From NCBI RefSeq assembly GCF_013410405.1, contig NZ_JACCFK010000002.1:1612001-1676000 (forward strand): DNA of 64,000 nt, in the 5' to 3' direction. A program made the translations under genes and the position numbers. How positions within the stretch are numbered: position 1 is the first letter of the stretch; the number at the start of each line of letters is the position of its first letter. The DNA comes from Amycolatopsis endophytica. Lineage in GTDB: Bacteria > Actinomycetota > Actinomycetes > Mycobacteriales > Pseudonocardiaceae. Below are positions 33,936-41,864 of the stretch, piece by piece. Below the pieces are notes generated by a model. That model saw only the letters and a list, made by a program, of their open reading frames with translations, did not search any database and was not told the DNA's origin.

Positions 33936-34282
33936 ACGGCCTCCGGCATCGTCAGCTCGTAGTGGTACTCGCCGTCCTGCCTTTCTCCCAGCCGGAAACC
34001 CTGGCGCCGCAACAGGGCCTTGGCCGCGGTGTTGTCCGCTCGCGTCACCGCTCGCACCGTCCACCCCTTCCACCGTCCCGATGCCCGCAGCCAGTTCGCC
34101 ATGCCGGTCGCGATGCCCTGCCGTTGCCACGGGTCCGCGACCATGATGCCCAGTTCCGCTTCGCGTGCGTCGACGGCCACCAGGTTGAGGAGGCCGACCG
34201 CGGTGTCGCCGTCGACCGCCGCGAGGGCGATTCCCGGCGCCGTGTTGGCCGCTCCGGTCACCGTGTTGGCCGCTCCGGTCAC
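33932..34282 (-). pseudogene. GNAT acetyltransferase truncated at the 5' end by a repeat array
   Basis: 116 residues at most. The C-terminal GNAT half is intact (LNLVAVDAREAELGIMVADPWQRQGIATGMANWL with acetyl-CoA-binding Q/RxxGxA, then RADNTAAKALLRRQGFRLGERQDGEY). The first roughly 50 residues of the fold are missing; the only upstream starts lie in 21-bp repeats that encode TGAANTV twice. Its stop overlaps the TetR start, so GNAT-TetR was once a coupled pair. Confidence 0.7.
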
Positions 34283-34302
34283 CGTGTTGGCCGTTCAGCG
34301 AC
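34241..34302. repeat. 21-bp repeat array 2
   Basis: Two identical 21-base units (core CGTGTTGGCCGCTCCGGTCA at 34241 and 34262) and a partial third at 34283. Same family as the arrays at 22499 and 55141, but all in one orientation. It coincides with the broken 5' end of the GNAT gene. Confidence 0.88.
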
Positions 34303-34379
34303 GGGGGCGAGGGCCAGGTGGAGCGGAAGAGAGCGCGGTGCCCCTCACCCGGGACCGGAGGCGACCTAGACTGACCGGC

Positions 34380-35807
34380 ATGCGGCGATGGGTGTCCCGG
34401 GTCGACCGGCGGATGTTCGCGCGGGTGGCGGCGACCGATTCCGTGCTCCTGGACCGGGTTCTGCCTCGCCTGGGAAGCACGGCCAACTACGGTGCGTTGT
34501 GGTGGGCGGTCAGTGGCTCGCTCGCCGCGACCCGCAGCCGCCGGGCGCGACGGGCCGGTCTGCGCGGGATGCTCGCACTCGGGATCGCCAGCGCCACGGC
34601 CAACGTGGTGAGCAAACGCATCATCCGCCGCACCCGGCCCTCCACCGCCGCCATCCCCGCCGTCCGCCAGTTGCGACGGGCGCCGTGGACGACGTCGTTC
34701 CCGTCCGGGCACTCCGCGTCGGCGGCGGCGTTCGCGACCGGCGTCGCCCTGGAGTGGCCCGCGCTCGCCGTGCCGGTCGGGGTCCTCGCCGCCGGGGTCG
34801 CGACCTCCCGGGTAGCCACCGGCGCGCACTACCCGTCCGACGTGCTCGCCGGGATCGGGCTCGGGCTCGGCGCGGCCGTCGTGACGCTGTCCTGGTGGCC
34901 CCGCACCCGCGCGGCCCCCTCGGATGCCGGACCGTGGCCGGTTCCCGCACTGCCTGCCGGTGACGGGCTGGTCCTCGTCGTCAACCCGTCAGCGGGCAGC
35001 GCCGATTCCACGGTCCTGGACCGCGTCACCACCGAGCTGCCCCAGGCCAAGATCATCGAACTCGGTGACGGCGAGGACCTGGCCGACGCCCTCACCGAGG
35101 CCGCGCGGACCTGCCGGGTGCTGGGTGTCGCGGGCGGGGACGGCACGATCAACATCGCCGCGCGGACCGCCGCCGACCACGAGGTTCCGCTCCTCGTCTT
35201 CCCCGCGGGCACCCTGAACCACTTCGCCCGCGACATCGGTGTCGAAACCGCCGAGGACGCGATCACCGCACTGCGCGCGGGCACCGCGGTGCGCATCGAC
35301 CTCGGCGGTCTCGGTGATCAGGTCTTCGTCAACACCTGCAGCACCGGCCTCTACACCGATCTCGTCCGCTACCGCGAGAAGTGGGAGAAGCGGATCGGGA
35401 AGTGGCCGGCCATGCTCGTCGGGCTGGTCCACGTGCTGCGCCGCGCGAAACCGCAGGAACTCGTCGTGAACGGCGAGCCGCGCAAGGTGTGGATGATCTT
35501 CGCGGGCAACGGCGCCTACCGCCCGCGCGGCTTCGCCCCCACCTACCGCCAGAGCCTGGACGACGGGCTCCTCGACATCCGCGCCGTCTACGCCGAACGC
35601 CCCTACGCCCGCACCCGCGTCGTCCTCGCCGCGCTCACCGGAACGCTGCGCTGGTGCCGCCCCTACCAGGACCGCCCCGCCGCGCCGCAGCTGCACGTCA
35701 CCGCCCCGTCGGGCCTGCTCCACTTCGCCATCGACGGCGAACTGACCCAGGTATCCCCGGACATCACGCTCCGCAAACGGCGCGGCGCGCTGGTCGTCTA
35801 CCGCTGA
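34380..35807 (+). CDS. Fusion of PAP2 phosphatase and diacylglycerol-kinase-like lipid kinase
   Basis: 475 residues. The N-terminal PAP2 domain (about 1-180) shows all three motifs: KRIIRRTRP, PSGHSAS and SRVATGAHYPSD. The C-terminal lipid kinase domain (from about 195) has LVVNPSAGS, the catalytic loop GVAGGDGTIN and PAGTLNHFARDIG. The two domains act in opposite directions on phospholipid head phosphates. Such fusions occur in actinobacteria and may remodel phosphatidic acid, undecaprenyl phosphate or phosphoinositides; the substrate is unknown. About four membrane helices lie in the PAP2 part. Confidence 0.93.
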   Translation: MRRWVSRVDRRMFARVAATDSVLLDRVLPRLGSTANYGALWWAVSGSLAATRSRRARRAGLRGMLALGIASATANVVSKRIIRRTRPSTAAIPAVRQLRRAPWTTSFPSGHSASAAAFATGVALEWPALAVPVGVLAAGVATSRVATGAHYPSDVLAGIGLGLGAAVVTLSWWPRTRAAPSDAGPWPVPALPAGDGLVLVVNPSAGSADSTVLDRVTTELPQAKIIELGDGEDLADALTEAARTCRVLGVAGGDGTINIAARTAADHEVPLLVFPAGTLNHFARDIGVETAEDAITALRAGTAVRIDLGGLGDQVFVNTCSTGLYTDLVRYREKWEKRIGKWPAMLVGLVHVLRRAKPQELVVNGEPRKVWMIFAGNGAYRPRGFAPTYRQSLDDGLLDIRAVYAERPYARTRVVLAALTGTLRWCRPYQDRPAAPQLHVTAPSGLLHFAIDGELTQVSPDITLRKRRGALVVYR

Positions 35808-35820
35808 GCGCACACCGGCC

Positions 35821-36906
35821 TCACCTGACCCGACTCGCCCGAGCCGCGTTGATGAGCCTTCGCCCGAACGCGATGGCGGGCTGTTCCACCCAGCGCCGGA
35901 GGCCGCAGGCGAACAGCAGCGCGACCGCCGACGTCGCGACGGCCTTGGGCAGGCCCGTCGGCAGCAGGACCCCGGCCACCGCCGCGGCTCCGGTCTGCGC
36001 CAGGTACAGCGCGTAGGACCGGTCACCGATGTAGGTGAGCGGGCGGCTCGCGAGCACCCGCCGGACCGGCCCCCGCGCGATCACCGCCACGAGCAGCAAT
36101 GCCGCTCCCACGGCGTAGAACGGGACGACGAACTGCCAGTTCCCGCCGAGCGCCTGCACGAGCGGCTCGACCGACAGCTGCAGCACGCAGAACCCCAGCG
36201 CGACCAGCACCGCCGCCGCCGGGCTGGTCAGCGGTCGCAGCACCGCGAACCCGCGCGGGTGGTGCAGCGCGAGCGCGAGCAGGCAGCCGACGACCAGCGA
36301 GCCGTAGTGCACGGTCAGGCTCGCCCACTGGTGCGCGGGCGCCAGCGGCAGCACCGCGAGCACGAACCCCACCGCCCCGATGCCGAGCATCAGGCGTAGC
36401 GCGGTCCTTCCCGTCCGCGCGAACGACGTCAGCACGAGCAGCGCGGGCCAGACGAGGTAGAACTTCTCTTCCACGCCCAGCGACCACGACGTCGGGTACG
36501 GCGTGTTGTAGTCGACGACCTCGTTGAAGAACGTCAGGTAGTACGGCATCGCGTCGCCGAGCCTGCTGCTGTGGTACGTGCCCGCCAGTGTCATCGCCAG
36601 CGTCGTCAGGCCGAGCAGCAGGAGGTACACCGGTATGATCCGGAAGACGCGGCGGAGATAGAAGTCACGCAGCGAAATCCGGTCGGTGCGGTCCTCTTCG
36701 CGCAGCGCCAGCGTGGTGATGAGGAACCCGGACAACACGAAGAACAGCTGGACGGCGATCCAGCCCTGCAGCCGGTCGACGACGGGGCCGCCGTAGTGGA
36801 AGAACACGACGGCCAGCGCGGCGAGCGCGCGCAGGCCGGCCAGGCCGGGGAACCACGACGACGCCCGGTATTCCGCGTGGTCGAGCGGCCGCCAGGAGAG
36901 GATCAT
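35821..36906 (-). CDS. Acyltransferase 3 family membrane protein
   Basis: 361 residues, about ten hydrophobic helices. GLAGLRALAALAVVFFHYGG carries the family catalytic His; FFVLSGFLIT and LRRVFRIIPVYLL are conserved. Members (OafA/OatA-like) transfer acyl groups to sugars of the cell surface or to secreted metabolites. It follows the histidine kinase gene by 45 bases, so it may be part of the same transcript and be controlled by that system. Confidence 0.92.
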   Translation of the reverse strand: MILSWRPLDHAEYRASSWFPGLAGLRALAALAVVFFHYGGPVVDRLQGWIAVQLFFVLSGFLITTLALREEDRTDRISLRDFYLRRVFRIIPVYLLLLGLTTLAMTLAGTYHSSRLGDAMPYYLTFFNEVVDYNTPYPTSWSLGVEEKFYLVWPALLVLTSFARTGRTALRLMLGIGAVGFVLAVLPLAPAHQWASLTVHYGSLVVGCLLALALHHPRGFAVLRPLTSPAAAVLVALGFCVLQLSVEPLVQALGGNWQFVVPFYAVGAALLLVAVIARGPVRRVLASRPLTYIGDRSYALYLAQTGAAAVAGVLLPTGLPKAVATSAVALLFACGLRRWVEQPAIAFGRRLINAARASRVR

Positions 36907-36951
36907 GCCCGCAGCGTCGCGCCCGGACGCTGAACCGGACCTGAAGCCGGC

Positions 36952-38304
36952 TTAAGACGTCTTCAGCTCCGGCAACCGGACGACGAACCGGCTGGCCCCG
37001 TCGAGCCCGGCCGTGCCGCCGTGGGCGCGGGCGATGTCGGCGACGATCGCCAGGCCCAGCCCCGATCCACCGTCGTCGCCTGCCCTGGCGTCGTCCAGGC
37101 GCACGAACCGGTCGAAGACGCGCTGACGGTCCGCTTCGGGAACGCCGGGCCCGTCGTCGGTGACCGCCAGCACCGCCCAGCCGTCCACAACGGACACCTC
37201 GACCACGATCCGCGACGCCGCGTGCCGCTCGGCGTTGTCGACGAGGTTGCGGACCAGCCGTTCCAGCCGCGACCGGTGCCCGCGGACCACGGGATTCCCG
37301 CTGACCGCGATCTCGGCTCGCCCTGCCGCGACGGCATCGACCACTTCGGACAGTGGAACGGGCCCGAGGCGGCCGGGACCGGCGTGGTCGAGCTTGCCGA
37401 GCAGCACGAGGTCGGCGACGAGGTCCTGCAGCCGGGTGATGTCGAGCAGCGCGTTCCGGCAGGCGTGGCGCCAGTCGAAGCGGTCGGGGTGGGCCAGCAG
37501 CACCTCGAACTGCGTCCGCAGCGACGCGAGCGGGGTGCGCAGTTCGTGCGACGCGTCGGAGGTGAACCGGCTCTGCCGCGTGACCGCCTCGTCGAGCCGT
37601 TCGAGCATCGTGTTCATCGTCCCGGCCAGACGCGCGATCTCGTCGCCGGTGCGCGGGTCGGGGACTCGCCGGCTCAGGTCGTGCGCGCCGATCTCGGCGA
37701 CCTCGCCGCGGATGGCTTCGACCGGGCGCAGCGACCGGCGCACGGCCAGCCACGCGATGACGCCGATGAGCAGCGCGACGCCGGGAACGCCGAACGTGAG
37801 CACGGTTCGGACCGAGTCGAGCGCGGCCTGGCCTTCGCGATCGACCCGGGCGGCGGCGAAGATCTCGTACTTGCTGTCGCCGCTGTCGGCGTGGACGACC
37901 TGGAGCGAGAGTTCGCCGTCGAGCGCACGCAGCTCGGGCAAGCAGCCGACGGACGCGCGGTCTTCGGCGTCGAACTGGAAGGGCCGCAGGATCACCTCGG
38001 CGCCGGCGGTGGCCAGGGTGGTCTCCCGCAGCACCGGGCAGGAGGCGAGAGAGGTGCCGCGGGAGTCCTTGACCTCGTAGATCGAGTCGCGCACGAGCAG
38101 CCACAGATCGGCGGGCCGGGCACCGTTGTTCATCAGCTGGACGATGGCATCGGCGTGGGCGTCGGCGAGCTGCGTGGCAGCCTCGTCGAGGCGGCGCTGT
38201 TCCTGGAGAACGAACCACACCGACACCGCCCCGAGCGCCACGCCGGACAGGACGCAGGCCAGGACCGCGACGCGAAAGCGCGTCGAGCGCCAGAAACTAG
38301 GCAC
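36952..38304 (-). CDS. Membrane sensor histidine kinase
   Basis: 450 residues. Two membrane helices (about 10-32 and 172-194) flank a 140-residue extracytoplasmic sensor region containing two Cys (ASCPVL; VGCLPEL). Then HAMP (RRSLRPVEAIRGEVAEIG), H-box DASHELRTPLASL, N-box LVRNLVDNAERHA, G1 TDDGPGVP and G2 GGSGLGLAIV. Complete type I kinase, paired with the response regulator whose stop overlaps its start by eight bases. The signal is unknown. Confidence 0.93.
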   Translation of the reverse strand: MPSFWRSTRFRVAVLACVLSGVALGAVSVWFVLQEQRRLDEAATQLADAHADAIVQLMNNGARPADLWLLVRDSIYEVKDSRGTSLASCPVLRETTLATAGAEVILRPFQFDAEDRASVGCLPELRALDGELSLQVVHADSGDSKYEIFAAARVDREGQAALDSVRTVLTFGVPGVALLIGVIAWLAVRRSLRPVEAIRGEVAEIGAHDLSRRVPDPRTGDEIARLAGTMNTMLERLDEAVTRQSRFTSDASHELRTPLASLRTQFEVLLAHPDRFDWRHACRNALLDITRLQDLVADLVLLGKLDHAGPGRLGPVPLSEVVDAVAAGRAEIAVSGNPVVRGHRSRLERLVRNLVDNAERHAASRIVVEVSVVDGWAVLAVTDDGPGVPEADRQRVFDRFVRLDDARAGDDGGSGLGLAIVADIARAHGGTAGLDGASRFVVRLPELKTS

Positions 38305-38974
38305 CCGCCGCCACCACGTGGTAGCCGGCGCCGCGAACCGTCCGGATGGTTTCGGCGCCGAAGGGCAGGTCGATCTTGCGGCGCAGGGCGCTGACGTGGA
38401 CCTCGACGAGATTGGCCGTCGCGGTGGCGGCGAAATCCCACAGGTTGTCCAGGAGTTCGGCCTTGGTCACGACCTGCCCTGGCCGCTGCATGAGGTAGGC
38501 GAGGAGGGCGAATTCCTTGCCGGTGAGGACGATGTCGGCGCCGCCGCGCCGGCAGGTTCGGCCGGCCTGGTCGAGTTCGAGGTCCCCCAGTTTGAGGATT
38601 CCCGGCCGGGTGGCGCCGCCGCGGCGGATGAGCGCGCGCAGACGGGAGAGGAGGATGTTGTAGGAGAAGGGCTTGGGGAGGAAGTCGTCGGCGCCGGTGT
38701 CGAGTGCCTCGATCTCGTCGTCCTCGCCGTCCTTGGCGGTGAGCATCAGGATGGGAGTGCTGTTGCCCTGGTCCCGCAGGCGGCGGCAGACGCGGTAGCC
38801 GTTGAGGCCGGGCAGCATGATGTCGAGGATGATCGCGGCGTAGGGGTGTTCGGTGGCGTGCCAGAGCGCGTCCCGCCCGTTGTGGGCGACGTCGACGGCG
38901 TACCCCTCGGCGATGAGCCCGGCCCGCAACGCTTCGGCCAGCCGCCGCTCATCCTCGACGAGCAAGATCCGCAT
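38297..38974 (-). CDS. OmpR/PhoB-family response regulator
   Basis: 225 residues from the ATG at 38974. Receiver: LLVEDERRLAEALRAGL (acidic pair), phospho-acceptor Asp in AAIILDIMLPGLNGY, and LPKPFSYNILLSRL with the conserved Lys. The C-terminal winged helix has VLTGKEFALLAYLMQRPGQVVTKAELLDNLW and VSALRRKI. It likely controls the downstream acyltransferase and other genes. Confidence 0.95.
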   Translation of the reverse strand: MRILLVEDERRLAEALRAGLIAEGYAVDVAHNGRDALWHATEHPYAAIILDIMLPGLNGYRVCRRLRDQGNSTPILMLTAKDGEDDEIEALDTGADDFLPKPFSYNILLSRLRALIRRGGATRPGILKLGDLELDQAGRTCRRGGADIVLTGKEFALLAYLMQRPGQVVTKAELLDNLWDFAATATANLVEVHVSALRRKIDLPFGAETIRTVRGAGYHVVAAGA

Positions 38975-39042
38975 CGCGTCACGATGCCACAGCCCGGCCC
39001 CGTGACCCGGCACGGGCCTCGTCCCCGAACCACGCACCGGAG

Positions 39043-39669
39043 TCAGGTCAGGGCTGTGGCCAGGAACGTCGTGACGAGCGAGCGCCATGTCCGGCTGCGG
39101 CGGAGCATGGTGTGCCCGCTGCGTTCCACCGGGTACCACGGAATCCCGGCCCGCCGCGCGTAGGCGTGCGAGGCACGCGGATCCGTCCACCGGTCGGACG
39201 TGCCGTGGGCGATCACCGCCCTGCCGGGCGCCCGGCACACCGGTTCGCCCGGGACGATCCACGGCGCGAGCGCGCAGACACCACTCACCTGGTCTCCCAG
39301 CCGGAGCCCGACCCGGCCGCCCATCGAATGCCCGATCACGACGACGGACGTCCCTGGGCGTTCGGCGGCCAGCTTCCGCATCGCCCAGTGCGCGTCCGCC
39401 AGTGGATCCGCCTCCCCGTCGTTCCAGCCGCGGAACCGGTACTGCAGCTGCAGGAACGGCACCTCCGGCGCGGACCGCGCGACAGCCCGTCCCAGGGCGG
39501 CCACCCGCAGGTACGCCAGCTGGTGGCGATGGACCCGCTGGTGGCTGCGGGCCCGGCCGCCCGGCAGCATCAGCACCACGGTCCGCGCCGACGGGTCACC
39601 GCGCCGCAGCCAGTTCAGCCGGGGGGCGAGCTCGGCGGCATGATCGGAAGACACACTCACGGGTGCCAT
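39043..39669 (-). CDS. Small alpha/beta-hydrolase
   Basis: 208 residues from the ATG at 39669 (an in-frame start 13 codons upstream, at 39708, is possible). VVVIGHSMGGRVGL holds the nucleophile Ser, SDRWTDP a likely acid Asp and RSGHTMLR the His, so the triad appears complete. LMLPGGRARS is the oxyanion region. It is a DLH/lysophospholipase-like short hydrolase; substrate unknown. It sits 68 bases upstream of the response regulator on the same strand. Confidence 0.85.
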   Translation of the reverse strand: MAPVSVSSDHAAELAPRLNWLRRGDPSARTVVLMLPGGRARSHQRVHRHQLAYLRVAALGRAVARSAPEVPFLQLQYRFRGWNDGEADPLADAHWAMRKLAAERPGTSVVVIGHSMGGRVGLRLGDQVSGVCALAPWIVPGEPVCRAPGRAVIAHGTSDRWTDPRASHAYARRAGIPWYPVERSGHTMLRRSRTWRSLVTTFLATALT

Positions 39670-39732
39670 TCGTCGTCGGCGCTCCGCCGGATTGCCGGTG
39701 CGGGGCACCGCGCCGCCCGCCCCGGAGCCTGA

Positions 39733-40623
39733 TCAGGCCAGCTTCACGTCCGCCGCGACGAGCGCGGCCCGGAGCGCCTCCCGCTCGGCCGCGGACACCG
39801 GCGTGAGCGGCGAAAGCGAGTGCCCGCCGTCGCGGCCCTGCAACGCGAGCGCGACCTTGATCCGTGCGGTCATGTTCGGGCCGTCGATCGCGCGCCACAC
39901 CGGCAGCTGCTTGTTGTGCAGGTCGAGCGCGGCCTGGTGGTCGCCGCGCCGCACGGCGTCCCACTGCGCCAGGCACAGCTCGGGCACGACGGTGAGGGTC
40001 GCGCTGATCGCGCCCCGCGCGCCGAGCAGGTAACTCGGGTACAGCAGGTCGTCGACCGCGGTGAGCACCGCGCCGCCTTCGGGCGCCATGTGCAGCAGGT
40101 CGGCGAGCTGGTGGATGTTGCCACCGGACTGCTTCACGCCGACGACCTCCGGCACCTCGTTCAGCACGCGCGCGACCGTGGTGGCGGGGATGAGCGCGTA
40201 CGGGATCACGTTGTAGATCACGATCGGCTTGCCGGTCTCGCCGGCGATGCGCCGGTAGTACTCGACGGTCGTGTCCTCGTCCGGCTGGAAGAGGTAGTGC
40301 ACCGGGGTCACCTGCAGCGCGTCGACGCCGGTGGCGGCGATCGCCTTCCCGTAGCGGATCACTTCCTTGGTGCTGTCCCGGATGATCCCGGCGATCACCG
40401 GCACGCGGCCCGCGGTCTCCTCGACCGCCGCCGCGGCGAGGGCCACCGAGTCCTCGGCCGACAGCATCTGGCCGTCCCCGGTGCTGCCCGTGACGCACAG
40501 GCCGTGCACGCCGAGGTCGAGGTGGTAGCGGACCTCCGCGCGCAGGGCGCCGAGGTCCGGCTCCTCGGCCGCGGTGAACGGGCTGACCAGCGGCGGGATG
40601 ATGCCGTGCAGATCGAGGGTCAT
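39733..40623 (-). CDS. Dihydrodipicolinate synthase/N-acetylneuraminate lyase family aldolase
   Basis: 296 residues. Schiff-base Lys in VVGVKQSGGN and catalytic Tyr in IVIYNVIPYAL. The GTTGE motif of true DapA is altered to GSTGDGQML, and the cassette context is catabolic, so this is probably a sugar-acid or hydroxy-acid aldolase/dehydratase rather than the lysine enzyme. A LacI-type operator lies 34 bases before its start, and the same sequence occurs before the MFS gene. Confidence 0.88.
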   Translation of the reverse strand: MTLDLHGIIPPLVSPFTAAEEPDLGALRAEVRYHLDLGVHGLCVTGSTGDGQMLSAEDSVALAAAAVEETAGRVPVIAGIIRDSTKEVIRYGKAIAATGVDALQVTPVHYLFQPDEDTTVEYYRRIAGETGKPIVIYNVIPYALIPATTVARVLNEVPEVVGVKQSGGNIHQLADLLHMAPEGGAVLTAVDDLLYPSYLLGARGAISATLTVVPELCLAQWDAVRRGDHQAALDLHNKQLPVWRAIDGPNMTARIKVALALQGRDGGHSLSPLTPVSAAEREALRAALVAADVKLA

Positions 40624-40656
40624 CGAGGGTCCTTTCGTGGGAACGGGGCGAACAAG

Positions 40657-40674
40657 AATGTAACCGGTGACATT
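40657..40674. promoter_or_regulatory. LacI-family operator, copy 1
   Basis: AATGTAACCGGTGACATT, a near-perfect palindrome around ACCGGT, 34 bases upstream of the aldolase gene. Its reverse complement matches copy 2 (41802-41819) at 17 of 18 positions. Confidence 0.85.
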
Positions 40675-40712
40675 TTCTACCTTGAGCGACCGGGTCCGGT
40701 TCTGTCAAGGCA

Positions 40713-41720
40713 TCAGCGCCGCGGGCGGTCGCATGAGCCGCGGACGTGGAACTTCGTCGGGAGCACCACGTCTTCGCCGCCGGTCTCCGCGCCATCGAGC
40801 AGTGCGAACAGCACCCGCCCCGCCTGCGCCCCGATGTCGTGGGCGGGCTGCTCGATCGCCGTGATCGGCGGGTCGACGAACGGGAAGAGGTCGGTGTCGT
40901 CGAAGGTGACCAGCGACAGGTCGTCCGGGATCCGGACGCCGCGTTCCCGCACCGCCTGCAGGGCGCCGATCGCCAGCACGTTGTTGAAGGAGAACACCGC
41001 CGTCGGCCGCCGCCCGAGGTCGAGAACCTCGCACATCGCCCGGTAACCGCCCTGCCTGCCGAGAAATCCCTCGCGCACGCACTCGGGGCGGACGGTGAGC
41101 CCGGCCGACTCGCAGGCTTCGCGGAACCCGGCGAGCCGCTGCGCCGCCGTCGGCATCCCGTGCGGGCCGGAGATCATCCCGAGATCGGTGTGCCCCAGGT
41201 CGATCAGGTACCGCACGGCTTCGCGCGCGGCACTGAGGCTGTCGGTCCGCACCAGCGGGATGTGGCCGAGGTCCGGCGGCCGCCGGTCGACGAACACCGT
41301 GGGAATCCCGTTGCGCACCAAGCGGGCGACCCCTTCGCCGACCCCGCTGGAGGACAGCAGCGCCACGGCGTCCACGGTGCGGCGCGCGAAGGAGGTGAGC
41401 ACCTGCGCTTCGCGCTCGGAGTCGAAGTCCGAGCTGGCGATGAGCACCTGGTAGCCGTGCCGCACCGCTTCGTCCTCCAGACCGCGCGCGACCTGCGCGG
41501 TGAACGGGTTGGCGATGTCGGAGACCAGCAGGCCGACCAGCTTCGTGCGGCCGCGGGACAGGCTGGCGGCAACGCCGTGGCTGACGTAGTCCAGCTCCTC
41601 GACCGCCCGCAGCACCCGCTCCGTGCGGTCCGGGCTGACCGGCGCGCCGCCGTTGAGGACGCGCGCGACCGTCGCGGTCGACACGCCGGCGGCCTTCGCC
41701 ACGTCCCGGATGCTCGCCAT
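40713..41720 (-). CDS. LacI-family repressor of the catabolic cassette
   Basis: 335 residues from the ATG at 41720. The HTH is complete: ASIRDVAKAAGVSTATVARVLNGGAPVSPDRTERVLRAVEELDYV. The periplasmic-binding-protein-like effector domain follows (KLVGLLVSDIANPFTAQVARGLE, HTDLGMISGPHGMPTAAQRLAGF, PTAVFSFNNVLAIG, LSLVTFDDTDLFPF). Identical operators before the flanking transcription units show its targets. The effector is probably a substrate or intermediate of the cassette. Confidence 0.93.
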   Translation of the reverse strand: MASIRDVAKAAGVSTATVARVLNGGAPVSPDRTERVLRAVEELDYVSHGVAASLSRGRTKLVGLLVSDIANPFTAQVARGLEDEAVRHGYQVLIASSDFDSEREAQVLTSFARRTVDAVALLSSSGVGEGVARLVRNGIPTVFVDRRPPDLGHIPLVRTDSLSAAREAVRYLIDLGHTDLGMISGPHGMPTAAQRLAGFREACESAGLTVRPECVREGFLGRQGGYRAMCEVLDLGRRPTAVFSFNNVLAIGALQAVRERGVRIPDDLSLVTFDDTDLFPFVDPPITAIEQPAHDIGAQAGRVLFALLDGAETGGEDVVLPTKFHVRGSCDRPRR

Positions 41721-41801
41721 GCCGTTCCTCCCGCCTTCCCGGACATTATGTCGCTCCGCCCGTTGACAGACCGACGGTGTCCAACCCAGACTGTGTCGCA
41801 T

Positions 41802-41819
41802 GATGTCACCGGTTACATT
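41802..41819. promoter_or_regulatory. LacI-family operator, copy 2
   Basis: GATGTCACCGGTTACATT, reverse complement of copy 1 with one difference. It lies between lacI and the MFS gene, downstream of a TTGACA (41763-41768), and so may repress both by blocking the promoter. Confidence 0.85.
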
Positions 41820-41864
41820 TCCTTCCGGTGGCCCCCACCAGGCAAAGCACAGCGAGGTGCCAGG

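Noticed and set aside
33411..34829. 472-codon minus-strand frame over the GNAT/TetR/PAP2 region
   Set aside because: It reads Gly/Arg/Pro-rich nonsense across the PAP2 gene and the intergenic region; only its short MTSERGPRERMV part belongs to a real (broken) gene.
39733..40623. Housekeeping dapA for lysine synthesis
   Set aside because: It sits in a LacI-controlled transporter cassette and has GSTGD in place of the GTTGE motif; a catabolic aldolase is more likely.
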